From: Desulfurococcaceae archaeon | GTDB taxonomy: Archaea > Thermoproteota > Thermoprotei_A > Sulfolobales > Desulfurococcaceae | DNA length: 64,000 nucleotides | Reading direction: 5' to 3' | Assembly (NCBI GenBank): GCA_023269765.1 | Contig: JAGDWH010000016.1 | Coordinates: forward strand, 10,760 to 74,759 | In this document: piece by piece, positions 34,451 through 41,764 of the stretch | How positions within the stretch are numbered: the stretch's first letter is position 1 | Layout of the letters: every line of letters starts with the position of its first letter | Translations under genes and position numbers: made by a program | The notes under the pieces: model-generated | What the model saw: only the letters and a program-made list of their open reading frames with translations | Databases searched by the model: none | What the model was told of the DNA's origin: nothing

Positions 34451-34672
34451 ATGGTTGCAAGGAAGGAGCTTAAGGTGATGGAGGTTTATGAACTTTTTGG
34501 AGAAAAGAGGTACAGAATTTGTATAGAGGGTACAAACATAGTGCTAAACATAGGTGCTTCTAGCGAAGAAGAAGCTCTTAATAAGGCGCTTGAAATTATG
34601 AAGTTAGTTAATCTCGATGCCGAATCGCTTGAGAAAGTCAGGAGCATTCTCAAGGATAAGTCCAAGTGCTAA
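34451..34672 (+). CDS. Small conserved hypothetical protein
   Basis: 73 residues starting MVARKELKVMEVYELFGEKRYR. Predicted beta-beta-alpha-alpha: a short strand pair (VMEVYELF, RYRICIEGTNIVLNIGA) followed by helices rich in Glu and Leu. No known motif recognised. 7 bp after the HIT gene, so probably the third gene of the radA operon; its stop lies 6 bp from an antisense guide RNA. Confidence 0.65.
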   Translation: MVARKELKVMEVYELFGEKRYRICIEGTNIVLNIGASSEEEALNKALEIMKLVNLDAESLEKVRSILKDKSKC

Positions 34673-34678
34673 AGTGCA

Positions 34679-34737
34679 TCAGTCCGCGGTAATTTCTTCA
34701 TCCCATTATTAAGTCGCATGGGGGCAAGCGTCATCAT
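34679..34737 (-). ncRNA. Box C/D guide sRNA (16S 530-loop target)
   Basis: Minus strand: box C ATGATGA (34737-34731), C' ATGAAGA (34701-34695), exactly 12 nt AATTACCGCGGA, box D CTGA (34682-34679). The guide complements CCGCGGUAAU of the universally conserved 16S 530 loop (10 bp). The fifth base before box D pairs with the C in CCG-C-GGUAA, about E. coli C528. Box D' is not clear; 29 nt separate C from C'. Located in the gap between the small hypothetical gene and the zinc-finger gene. Confidence 0.78.
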
Positions 34738-34782
34738 AAAATTTCTGGAGACGCGCCAATATACTTGTGGTTTGACTGGTTA

Positions 34783-35028
34783 TTAGATTTTCTTCATTCT
34801 TAGCTTAGCTTTTTGAGACAAAACCTCTTCGTATTCACTCAAAACTCTCTTCAAGTACCCTCTGATCTCGTCTTGTGGCACTCTCTCGAGCAGGGTTTTA
34901 GCAAACTTGGCGAAGCACTTATTGCTGTGAAACTCAAGCACTATTCCTGCAATGTTCATTACTATTCCTTGTCCGTGAGGAAAGGGCCGTCCACAAACCA
35001 CGCATTTATGGTGCTTAGCGGCACTCAT
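34783..35028 (-). CDS. Small zinc-finger (TRASH/L24e-like) protein
   Basis: 81 residues. CVVCGRPFPHGQGIVMN...LEFHSNKCFAKF resembles the treble-clef zinc site of TRASH/eL24 proteins, with His in place of the third Cys. The C-terminus is a charged helix (SEYEEVLSQKAKLRMKKI). Overlaps the upstream DUF2208 membrane protein gene by 14 bp. Possibly ribosome- or metal-associated; function unproven. Confidence 0.7.
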   Translation of the reverse strand: MSAAKHHKCVVCGRPFPHGQGIVMNIAGIVLEFHSNKCFAKFAKTLLERVPQDEIRGYLKRVLSEYEEVLSQKAKLRMKKI

Positions 35029-35716
35029 TTAGCTTAGCCTCCCTCAAGGCGCTCTTTAATTTAGATACCTCGAGCGTGTAGAGCCTAATCACAAAAGGCA
35101 GCCTCCTACTATGTATTGCAATAAACTTCCTACTTGGATTCGCTTCGTAGCACATATCGTCGGCAAATTCATAAAACCGACCGTCAAGTACAACTCCATC
35201 TTTGTGAACAGAGTAAGATCTAGGCATGTATAGTTGTTTCTCCACTTTTGAGACTTTAAGTAGCACTTGCCTTACACCTAGCGAAGCCAGCATAAGTACC
35301 GCGTAGAAAATGAAGTACGTTGCAAACTTTGCTATAAACTCGTTATTGATAGTATTTAAAAAGCTGCCTGCCACTACGGGGTTTACGTACTGCCCGTAGA
35401 GAGGTACAAGCACGAGTACTAGTAAAAGCGGTACAAGTAAGGCAAAAGTCATTGCTTTAAGCTGCTTCTTGAGGTCACTGATTAGTAGCTCGTCACTAGC
35501 CATAGCGGTAGCAGTGCCCTTTTCTTCGAATAAGAGCGGGCTCTTTACTTTATCAACTCTTTTCGCAGTTTTCATTACACTACGTGAGGTAATGAGCATC
35601 ATTACAACAATGTATAGTATGAAGACTAGAGGAAGATACGCAGGAGGCGTGGCAGCAGATATTAGTGAAAGCGCTACTAGTGACGCAATTTGAATAATAA
35701 TGGTTTTACCAGACAT
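35015..35716 (-). CDS. DUF2208-type membrane protein
   Basis: 233 residues. Four membrane helices (about 5-23, 25-45, 88-110, 130-152) with a charged loop between the pairs, and a C-terminal cytoplasmic domain of about 75 residues with VHKDGVVLDGRFYEFADDMCYEANPSRKFIAIHSRRLPFVIRLY, resembling a PH-like beta domain. I recall this layout as the crenarchaeal DUF2208 family. Function unknown. Confidence 0.65.
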   Translation of the reverse strand: MSGKTIIIQIASLVALSLISAATPPAYLPLVFILYIVVMMLITSRSVMKTAKRVDKVKSPLLFEEKGTATAMASDELLISDLKKQLKAMTFALLVPLLLVLVLVPLYGQYVNPVVAGSFLNTINNEFIAKFATYFIFYAVLMLASLGVRQVLLKVSKVEKQLYMPRSYSVHKDGVVLDGRFYEFADDMCYEANPSRKFIAIHSRRLPFVIRLYTLEVSKLKSALREAKLNECR

Positions 35717-35897
35717 GCCTATTTGGCACCATACGCGTTTTTCACTCTACTAGAGCCGCTTAAAGGGTTAAAATCTACATACTGCGCTTATAGACGCGAC
35801 TCTGCGAAATTAGAACAAAGTGTCAAGTTTTAGGAGCAAATGGCACAGCACATCTAAAGGTTATTATGGAGTTATTTAGAGAAATCTGGTATATGGA

Positions 35898-35946
35898 ATG
35901 ATGAGTCGCTACTTCGCGGAGGAGTGACGAAGGTCCGTGTTGCTGA
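35898..35946 (+). ncRNA. Box C/D guide sRNA (23S target, AACACGGACC region)
   Basis: Box C ATGATGA (35898-35904), 12 nt, D'-like CGGA (35917-35920), 3 nt, C'-like GTGACGA (35924-35930), 12 nt AGGTCCGTGTTG, box D CTGA (35943-35946). GGTCCGTGTT is a 10-bp perfect complement of the conserved archaeal/eukaryal large-subunit rRNA segment AACACGGACC (in GAAACACGGACCAAGG). The fifth base from box D pairs with the A before CGGACC. A TTATTTAGA TATA-like element lies at about 35871-35879. First of two guides in tandem. Confidence 0.78.
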
Positions 35947-35981
35947 ACTAGTTAGTGCTTTAGAGCCTGCTGTTAAGCGCG

Positions 35982-36032
35982 ATGAAGAGCGATGGGAGGC
36001 AGATTAAAGGTGAAGACGTTATCCCTATCTGA
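35982..36032 (+). ncRNA. Box C/D guide sRNA (23S target, UAGGGAUAAC region)
   Basis: Box C-like ATGAAGA (35982-35988), a possible D' CAGA at about 36000, C' GTGAAGA (36010-36016), exactly 12 nt CGTTATCCCTAT, box D CTGA (36029-36032). The guide complements UAGGGAUAAC of the peptidyl-transferase-proximal 23S segment (GGGAUAACAGGCUGAUC). The fifth base from box D pairs with the middle G of GGG, about E. coli G2446. It begins 35 nt after the previous guide RNA and ends 5 bp before the convergent Sec61-beta stop. Confidence 0.72.
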
Positions 36033-36037
36033 GCGCC

Positions 36038-36226
36038 TTAAGCTAGTGGCAGTAACTTAGACAGTGCAATTATTACTATAACAAAGACTATTGTAAGTAA
36101 GATAACTAAGTACGGCTTTAACACGACCTTGGCCTCGCCTTCTTCAAAGAACCTCACTAAGCCGGCAGCCGAAAGCACTGCTGGCGACTCTCGTCTCCTG
36201 CCGCTCTTCTTGCTCTTCTCGCTCAC
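36038..36226 (-). CDS. secG: Preprotein translocase subunit Sec61-beta (SecG-like)
   Basis: 62 residues. The cytoplasmic N-terminus GRRRESPAVLSAAGLVRFFEEGEAKVVLKP is diagnostic of archaeal Sec61-beta and is followed by a single C-terminal membrane anchor (YLVILLTIVFVIVIIALSKLL). Accessory subunit of the SecYE translocon. GTG start 36226. Confidence 0.93.
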   Translation of the reverse strand: MSEKSKKSGRRRESPAVLSAAGLVRFFEEGEAKVVLKPYLVILLTIVFVIVIIALSKLLPLA

Positions 36227-36339
36227 ACTCCAGCACCACTTTGAGTATTGAATGCCTCGTTTTAGATTTTACAAAACCACTTAAAAACACTCAATTAGTT
36301 AAGCACTCACGGTATTGTAGGAAAGGAGGGGGCATTCCC

Positions 36340-36606
36340 GTGGAAATAAGAGAAGCCCAAAAAATCATAAAGGAGCACTACTATGAGAGAGACGAGTCGA
36401 GAGGGCTTTATGCTACTTTTACGTGGCTTGTAGAGGAAATCGGGGAACTCGCAGAAGCCATTCTCAAAATGGATGCACGGCTGCTAGAGGAAGAAATTGC
36501 CGACGTTTTCGCGTGGTTGCTGAGTGTTGCAAACCTCCTTGGAGTAGACCTCGAAGAAGCCTTCAAAAAGAAGTACTTGCCTGGGCCTGCGCAGAAGCCT
36601 CCTTAA
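36340..36606 (+). CDS. MazG-like nucleotide pyrophosphohydrolase
   Basis: 88 residues. VEEIGELAEAIL and EEIADVFAWLLSVANLLGVDLEEAF are the MazG/all-alpha NTPase metal-binding motifs (ExxE ... ExxD). Probably removes non-canonical NTPs. The frame opens at 36241, but GTG 36340 follows a Shine-Dalgarno run GGAGGGGG (36325-36332), and a TATA-like ACTTAAAAAC lies at about 36280-36290, so the shorter form is chosen. Its 3' end overlaps the convergent GGGP synthase gene by 44 bp. Confidence 0.82.
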   Translation: MEIREAQKIIKEHYYERDESRGLYATFTWLVEEIGELAEAILKMDARLLEEEIADVFAWLLSVANLLGVDLEEAFKKKYLPGPAQKPP

Positions 36607-37330
36607 TGCCTCTTATTATCCTTTTAGCTGCTTCCAGGTCCCTTTCAACTATTGTCCCAGTTACTATGATGTCTGCACCGGCCTTAACCAGGGACTTGGC
36701 TGCCTCGGGTTCTCTAATACCACCACCTACGATTACAATGAGCTTTGCGTGCTTCTTCGCAATCCACGGAAAAGCAGGTGGTACGGGTTCTTTGGCTCCA
36801 CTACCAGCTTCGATGTAGAAGTACTTTAAGCCAATCATTTCGGCTGCCATAGCGTAGGCGGCCACTAGCTCGGGCCTTTCTCTTGGTATTGGGTGTATGC
36901 GTCCTACGTGCGCCACAGCGGTTCCTTCGTCAACTACTAGGTAACCTGTTGGAAGCACTTCGAGCCCGTACTTTGCTATTATGGGTGCTGCGATGACCTG
37001 GACTTGCATGAGATAGTAGGGCTCTAGGGTGTTCATTAATAGCATGAACAGCACGGCGTCGGCTTCTTTTGTCAGGCAGTTGATATTTCCAGGGAAGATG
37101 ATTACTGGAAGTCCATGTTTTTTGAGAATTTTCGCGGTCATGCTGGCTTCTTCGGGAGTCACGCCCAGGCTTCCGCCAATTAGAAATCCATCTGTGCCTA
37201 TACTTGCCAGGGTACTTGCAATGGCTTCTAGCTTATCTGGCTCACTCACTCTATCAGGGTCTATTAGCGTGAAGTGGAGTTTCTCTCCAGACATTATTTT
37301 TGAAAGAACATAGTCGTGTACTCGACCCAA
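36563..37330 (-). CDS. Geranylgeranylglyceryl phosphate synthase
   Basis: 255-residue TIM-barrel enzyme making the first ether bond of archaeal membrane lipids from sn-glycerol-1-phosphate and geranylgeranyl diphosphate. Seen: HFTLIDPDR, TDGFLIGGSLGVT, IIFPGNINCLTKEADAVLFMLLMNT, YFYIEAGSGAKEPV, and the phosphate loop IVGGGIREPEAAKSLVKAGADIIVTGT. TTG start 37330, 7 bp after the elf1 stop. Confidence 0.94.
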   Translation of the reverse strand: MGRVHDYVLSKIMSGEKLHFTLIDPDRVSEPDKLEAIASTLASIGTDGFLIGGSLGVTPEEASMTAKILKKHGLPVIIFPGNINCLTKEADAVLFMLLMNTLEPYYLMQVQVIAAPIIAKYGLEVLPTGYLVVDEGTAVAHVGRIHPIPRERPELVAAYAMAAEMIGLKYFYIEAGSGAKEPVPPAFPWIAKKHAKLIVIVGGGIREPEAAKSLVKAGADIIVTGTIVERDLEAAKRIIRGIKEASAQAQASTSF

Positions 37331-37337
37331 GAAGCCA

Positions 37338-37619
37338 TCAGCCCGTTTTCAGTATTTTTACTCTGGCCGTCCCACTATTGTATAGGTCTACGAATTTAGA
37401 GTAAACGTGAACTGTCTCGTAAAAAGCCGGTATGTCCGCAAAGTCTTCGTCATCGACTAATCCACAGTTGCTACAGGTTATCACGGCAGAAGCCCTATCT
37501 CCCGACTTCTTAATGGTTATAGACAAGCTCTTTGATGCACAATTAGGGCACTCAAATACTAGTGGAACCTTAAAGACTCTCTTTGGAATTACTCTCCTTC
37601 TCTTCCTTCTACGCCCCAC
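37338..37619 (-). CDS. Elf1-like transcription elongation factor
   Basis: 93 residues. A basic N-terminus (GRRRKRRRVIPKRVFKVP) precedes a zinc ribbon with FECPNC and ITCSNCG, the arrangement of archaeal/eukaryal Elf1, which binds elongating RNA polymerase. GTG start. Operon with GGGP synthase. Confidence 0.85.
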   Translation of the reverse strand: MGRRRKRRRVIPKRVFKVPLVFECPNCASKSLSITIKKSGDRASAVITCSNCGLVDDEDFADIPAFYETVHVYSKFVDLYNSGTARVKILKTG

Positions 37620-37672
37620 TCTGGGACACCCGATGCTAAAGCACTCGACGTAAGTATGCCCCTAATAACTTA

Positions 37673-38071
37673 TCAGCCTTTAGGTTTACTACTATATATA
37701 AGTTTCCTCAAGGTCGGCGAAAAGCCCTTGTCGAGAACTTCTTGAACTATTTGCGCCGCGCTTCCCATATCAGTAGAGAATTCGAGGTACTTCCTCTCCT
37801 TGATTGCAAGTCTGACTCCAATGAGGTGCTTGCAATATGGTGCGACTTTGCTAATAGCGGTTCTAATTATGAAGTCTTTACAGCTGCAGAAGAAGTCCGG
37901 CACTATCAAGTAATCTGAGCTTCTGCCCATGTAAATCCAGAGAGAGTGCTCTGCCCCATATCCTGTAATAGACATTTTCACAAAACGCAGTTCGAAGACG
38001 CTAGGTAGTATCACTGAGTGCTTTGAGCTCTCAACAGACTCCAGCTCTTGCTTAGTCCTTTTAATGGACAT
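37673..38071 (-). CDS. SWIM zinc-finger protein
   Basis: About 132 residues. The SWIM pattern CxCx(n)CxH is FCSCKDFIIRTAISKVAPYCKH. The surroundings (SLWIYMGRSSDYLIVPDFFCSC) are as in archaeal SWIM proteins, some of which (Sws1-like) are linked to RadA paralogues. ATG 38071 is used because a TATA-like AATTTAAGTG (38088-38097) implies transcription start near there. Located between elf1 and tRNA-Pro on the same strand. Confidence 0.75.
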   Translation of the reverse strand: MSIKRTKQELESVESSKHSVILPSVFELRFVKMSITGYGAEHSLWIYMGRSSDYLIVPDFFCSCKDFIIRTAISKVAPYCKHLIGVRLAIKERKYLEFSTDMGSAAQIVQEVLDKGFSPTLRKLIYSSKPKG

Positions 38072-38102
38072 CGAGTCCACTTGTGGTCACTTAAATTAGA
38101 AA

Positions 38103-38190
38103 TGGGCCCGCGGGGATTTGAACCCCGGGTCACGGGGACTTCCGCTAGAGACCCGAACCCCGCATCCTAGCCAGGCTAGACGACGGGCCC
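38103..38190 (-). tRNA. tRNA-Pro(CGG) with a 13-nt intron
   Basis: Minus strand: acceptor GGGCCCG/CGGGCCC, D arm GTCT..GGAT with AGCCTGGCTA loop, anticodon stem CGGGG/CCCCG, T arm CGGGG-TTCAAAT-CCCCG, discriminator A (38103), CCA not encoded. The anticodon loop TTCGGG|T gives CGG (Pro). A 13-nt intron (38139-38151) sits at the canonical 37/38 site. TTCG of the loop pairs with CGGA in the intron to give a 4-bp helix flanked by 3-nt bulges GG^T and AG^T, the expected bulge-helix-bulge. A TATA-like CATAAAAGC lies upstream at about 38224-38232. Confidence 0.93.
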
Positions 38191-38215
38191 GCGAACTCCT
38201 GCATTATATAGTAAG

Positions 38216-38734
38216 TCACGGGCTTTTATGTGAAATCTGCTTAAGATCTATACTTATAAACGCTTTGGCAAACTTTAGTATGGCATTTCTTAAACCAGAG
38301 ATATCGTCATTGCTTGAAATGCAAGCACGTGTAATGGCCTCTGGAATTAATCCCCGCGCCTCTCTACATGAGGATAGCCAGGCTAATTTGTAAATTACCC
38401 TATTTTTAGCACCAGCTCTAGTGTAAATGCAGAGATCATTGTATTTGAGCAGCCGTGGCTCGTCAATGTAAGAGGCAGCCTTTTCTACCCAGACTTCTAT
38501 GCACAGTATTGACCACCTATCGCGAATTTCTAGCACTTGGTTGAAGAGCTTAAATAGGCGATTCTCGATTTCTTGGTTATTTGCGTTGATTTCCAGCTTT
38601 TCCCTTAACCTGACTAGATCATGTGATACAATTTTAACGCGAAAACCCTGCTCTCTTAGTAATTTAGCTAAGCGAGAAGTGCTTCCAAGACTGCAAACAA
38701 TGTCAAAAAGAACATTTAGAGTAGTTGTAACCAT
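38216..38734 (-). CDS. Hypothetical protein downstream of porB
   Basis: 172 residues starting MVTTTLNVLFDIVCSLGSTSRLAKLLREQGF. Five or more cysteines are scattered without a CxxC motif. The first half could be a small alpha/beta fold (LREQGFRVKIVSHDLVRLREKL). No family recognised. Reads as coding by its continuous frame and position: 15 bp after porB on the same strand, ending 26 bp before the tRNA-Pro gene. Confidence 0.6.
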   Translation of the reverse strand: MVTTTLNVLFDIVCSLGSTSRLAKLLREQGFRVKIVSHDLVRLREKLEINANNQEIENRLFKLFNQVLEIRDRWSILCIEVWVEKAASYIDEPRLLKYNDLCIYTRAGAKNRVIYKLAWLSSCREARGLIPEAITRACISSNDDISGLRNAILKFAKAFISIDLKQISHKSP

Positions 38735-38749
38735 TACTACAACGACCGA

Positions 38750-39667
38750 CTACATGTGCCTTTTAATCCACTCCCAGTTCTCGTCAACGTACTTTTTGAC
38801 CTCGCTCAGGAACTCTGGCGTTATAGACCTGAATCTGCCTTGCAGCTTGAAGTACTCCTCAATGGGCTTTCTCTTCGAAGAGTCCATGTATGGTCTACTC
38901 GGCCCTGACAAGCGTATCTTGCCATCATAGTACTCGTAGAGTATCCACAAGCCAGTTTCAACGGCCAGCTTAGCAACTTTGACGGTGTACTTGGGATCAA
39001 ATCTCCAGCCTACCGGGCAAGGTGCATGAAGGTGTATGAATCTGAAGCCTTGAATGCTCTTTGCTTTTTGAAGCTTACTGTAGAAATCGTGTGGATAGCC
39101 CACGCTTGCAGTTGCTACGTAGGGTACTTGGTGAGCTATCAATATCCTCGCGACGTCCTTCTTGTTTTCCAGCTTACCCAGAATAGGTGTAGTTGTCGTC
39201 CATGCTCCTTTGGGCGTTGAAGAGCTTCTTTGAATACCGGTGTTCATGTACGCTTCATTGTCGTACATCACATATATTATGTTCTCGTTTCTCTCAGCCG
39301 CGCCGCTCACGGTTGCCATTCCTATATCTGCTGTACCTCCATCACCAGCCCATACTACTACGTGAACGTCGTCGATACCCCTTTCTTTCAGCGAGTTTGC
39401 TATGCCAGAGGCGACGGCGGCTGCAGATGCGAAGGGAACGTGGACAACGCTTACTTTGAAGGCCTGGCCCGGATAAGGACCAACTACTATTGAAGTGCAA
39501 CAAGCTGGTATGACTAGTATGACTTTATCGCCGAGGGCTGCTGTAAGTACTTTCAATCCTATGGGTATTGGGCATCCAGGACACGCCGCGTCTCCTGGGT
39601 ATAAGTATTTTCTCGCATCGTATGGTAAAGGCGGTCTAGGCCTAGGCACGGCACTCAAGCCCCTCAC
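38750..39667 (-). CDS. porB: Pyruvate (2-oxoacid):ferredoxin oxidoreductase beta subunit
   Basis: 305 residues. Thiamine diphosphate-binding motif AGDGGTADIGMATVSGAAERNENIIYVMYDNEAYMNTG; cysteines for the proximal cluster in ACPGCP, IPACC and HAPCPVGW. It completes the four-subunit Por enzyme, which oxidises pyruvate to acetyl-CoA and CO2 and reduces ferredoxin. GTG start overlaps the porA stop by 4 bp. Confidence 0.93.
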   Translation of the reverse strand: MRGLSAVPRPRPPLPYDARKYLYPGDAACPGCPIPIGLKVLTAALGDKVILVIPACCTSIVVGPYPGQAFKVSVVHVPFASAAAVASGIANSLKERGIDDVHVVVWAGDGGTADIGMATVSGAAERNENIIYVMYDNEAYMNTGIQRSSSTPKGAWTTTTPILGKLENKKDVARILIAHQVPYVATASVGYPHDFYSKLQKAKSIQGFRFIHLHAPCPVGWRFDPKYTVKVAKLAVETGLWILYEYYDGKIRLSGPSRPYMDSSKRKPIEEYFKLQGRFRSITPEFLSEVKKYVDENWEWIKRHM

Positions 39668-40854
39668 CTCTTTCTCCTAATTCGCCTCCACTCAAAGCGG
39701 CCTCTATTCAGTTCTCCTGTTTCTACTTTATCGATGAATTCCTTTACAATGACGTAGAAGTCCTCGTAAGTCACGTCAACACCAGCTATACCTGCTACTA
39801 CGTTAGCTATTACCGGCATTTTAGTGGTGTATTGAGAGAGTCCTGCGACTAGGTCGGTGTATATAGGCCCCCATGCACCAAAGCTAATTGCTCTATCAAA
39901 GACGAGAACGCCTTTAGCTGTGCTCACATATTTCCACGCGTCTTCTATTGGGAACGGCCTATAGAACCTTATTCGCAAAACTCCTACTGGGTAGCCTTCA
40001 TCTCTCAACTTAGCAGCAGACTCTATCAAATCTCCGCTCCAAGCCCCCATAGACACAGCAATGTACTTTGCGTTGTCGCAGAAATAGCAGCTCGTTAAAC
40101 CCCCATACGACCTACCCGTTATTTTGGCGTATTCGGCGTCGACTTCTCTTATTACTTTCTTCGCGTTTTCCATAGCTTCTTGAATACCGTAAAACATGTC
40201 TTCTGTATCTTCTGGAAATGCTAGGCTACCAACGCCGAGAGGCTCAGTACCATCTATGACGTATGGCTGTCGCCTCTCGCCAAGCCAGCTGCTTACTAGG
40301 TCTTCATCGGGCAGCTCAACAGGCATTGTGGTATGGCCTAGTACAAAGCCCTCTATGCCCACCATTACTGGCAAGTAGACGGCTGGATCCTCGCTTATCT
40401 TAAATGCCTGTAAGGTTAAGTCAAACGCTTCCTGGGTGTCCATGGCATACGCCATTATCCAGCCAGCGTCTCGCTGATCAACAAAGTCGCTGTGATCGGG
40501 CCAAATGTTCCACGGAGCATTGATAGTCCTTGAAACTATTGCCATTACCATTGGTGCTCGAGCTCTCGAAACCCAGTGAACTACTTCGTGCATGTAGAGC
40601 AGCCCCTGGCTACTCGTAGCAGTAAATGTCCGTGCACCCGCAATAGCAGCACCAAAACAAGCAGCAAGAGCCGAGTGCTCTGATTCAACCCTTATCATCG
40701 TGGCTTTAAGTTCGCCTGATTCTACCATTTCAGAGAGCTTCTCGACAATAGGAGTTTGCGGGGTTATGGGATAAGCAGCTATTACCTGAGGCTTAGCGTA
40801 CTTAACTGCATATGCTATTGCATGATTACCCGTTAACGCCACCTTCTTGCCCAT
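39664..40854 (-). CDS. porA: Pyruvate (2-oxoacid):ferredoxin oxidoreductase alpha subunit
   Basis: 396 residues from ATG 40854 (MGKKVALTGNHAIAYAVKYAKPQVIAAYPITPQTPIVE). YPITPQTP and ESEHSALAACFGAAIAGARTFTATSSQGLLYMHE are alpha-subunit hallmarks. The frame continues 26 codons upstream, but the family N-terminus and a GGTGG motif just before this ATG support the start. Order porG-D-A-B on one strand. Confidence 0.94.
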   Translation of the reverse strand: MGKKVALTGNHAIAYAVKYAKPQVIAAYPITPQTPIVEKLSEMVESGELKATMIRVESEHSALAACFGAAIAGARTFTATSSQGLLYMHEVVHWVSRARAPMVMAIVSRTINAPWNIWPDHSDFVDQRDAGWIMAYAMDTQEAFDLTLQAFKISEDPAVYLPVMVGIEGFVLGHTTMPVELPDEDLVSSWLGERRQPYVIDGTEPLGVGSLAFPEDTEDMFYGIQEAMENAKKVIREVDAEYAKITGRSYGGLTSCYFCDNAKYIAVSMGAWSGDLIESAAKLRDEGYPVGVLRIRFYRPFPIEDAWKYVSTAKGVLVFDRAISFGAWGPIYTDLVAGLSQYTTKMPVIANVVAGIAGVDVTYEDFYVIVKEFIDKVETGELNRGRFEWRRIRRKR

Positions 40855-40870
40855 AGAACCACCCACGCGG

Positions 40871-41146
40871 CTATTCACGTTCTGGTACCATTTGAATCGC
40901 ACCAGTGGGGCACACGTCCGAGCATATACCACAGCCTTTGCAGTATTCGTAGTCTACTATAGCACCGCGCTCGGGCTCTACCACTATGCTCATGGCAGGA
41001 CAGAAAATTTCGCACTGATAGCACTTAGTACACTTGTTCAAATCTACTACTGGTTTAAGGGCTCTCCACAAGCCAGTCTTCCCGGCAGCGCCTTTAGCCG
41101 GCCTGGATAAGGGGAGCTTCCAGCTCATCGGGTTTTCTACCCGCAC
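40871..41146 (-). CDS. porD: Pyruvate:ferredoxin oxidoreductase delta (ferredoxin-type) subunit
   Basis: 91 residues with two [4Fe-4S] motifs: CTKCYQCEIFCP and CKGCGICSDVCP. It transfers electrons out to free ferredoxin. Met7 (41128) is an alternative start. It directly follows porG. Confidence 0.93.
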   Translation of the reverse strand: MRVENPMSWKLPLSRPAKGAAGKTGLWRALKPVVDLNKCTKCYQCEIFCPAMSIVVEPERGAIVDYEYCKGCGICSDVCPTGAIQMVPERE

Positions 41147-41728
41147 TTAAATCACCTCGCCAAGATAAGTCGTTTCCTTGTACGCTTCAAGAGCGGCCTC
41201 AGCGTTTTTCTTACCTACTTTTTCTCCAAAGTAGTCTATTAGGGCCTTTTCAATACTCTGCATGGATATTATTCTGATAGCACGCGATAAAGCACCAAGT
41301 ATTGGAGTATTTACTAGAGGCCACCCTGCTAAGACCAGTCCATGCTTTACAGCTATTTTAGTCGCGTCAACGACATAGGCGTGCACGGCCCCCTCAGCGT
41401 TTAGCCAGCTTCTCTCTATCGAACTCATGTTAGTATTAACCACAATAGCACCCCCCTTCTTAATCCGGGTCTTTTTCACTTCTCCAAGTTCTAAGAGGCC
41501 GTCGTCTAAAACTACTACTACGTCGGCTTCTCTAATTGCGCTGTGCCTGAGTATTGGCTTGTCGCTGAGCCGTGCATAGGCAGTTACTGGAGCCCCCCTT
41601 CTCTCTGCTCCAAAGAAGGGAAACCCCTGTCCATACAAGTTCTCGTATATCGCTGCTTGTACTAGTATGTTTGCAGCAGTAACAGCTCCCTGCCCCCCTC
41701 TTCCATGAAAGACTATCTCGTAGAGCAC
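41147..41728 (-). CDS. porG: Pyruvate:ferredoxin oxidoreductase gamma subunit
   Basis: 193 residues from GTG 41728 (MLYEIVFHGRGGQGAVTAANIL, the gamma-subunit start). FFGAERRGAPVTAYAR and the rest match the family. The longer frame from ATG 41761 is rejected: the TATA box 41765-41773 would start RNA near 41742, downstream of that ATG. A Shine-Dalgarno-like AAGGTG lies about 8 nt before GTG 41728. First gene of the por operon. Confidence 0.92.
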   Translation of the reverse strand: MLYEIVFHGRGGQGAVTAANILVQAAIYENLYGQGFPFFGAERRGAPVTAYARLSDKPILRHSAIREADVVVVLDDGLLELGEVKKTRIKKGGAIVVNTNMSSIERSWLNAEGAVHAYVVDATKIAVKHGLVLAGWPLVNTPILGALSRAIRIISMQSIEKALIDYFGEKVGKKNAEAALEAYKETTYLGEVI

Positions 41729-41764
41729 TCTAGTAGCACCTTGAATAAGCCATGCTCTCAAGGG

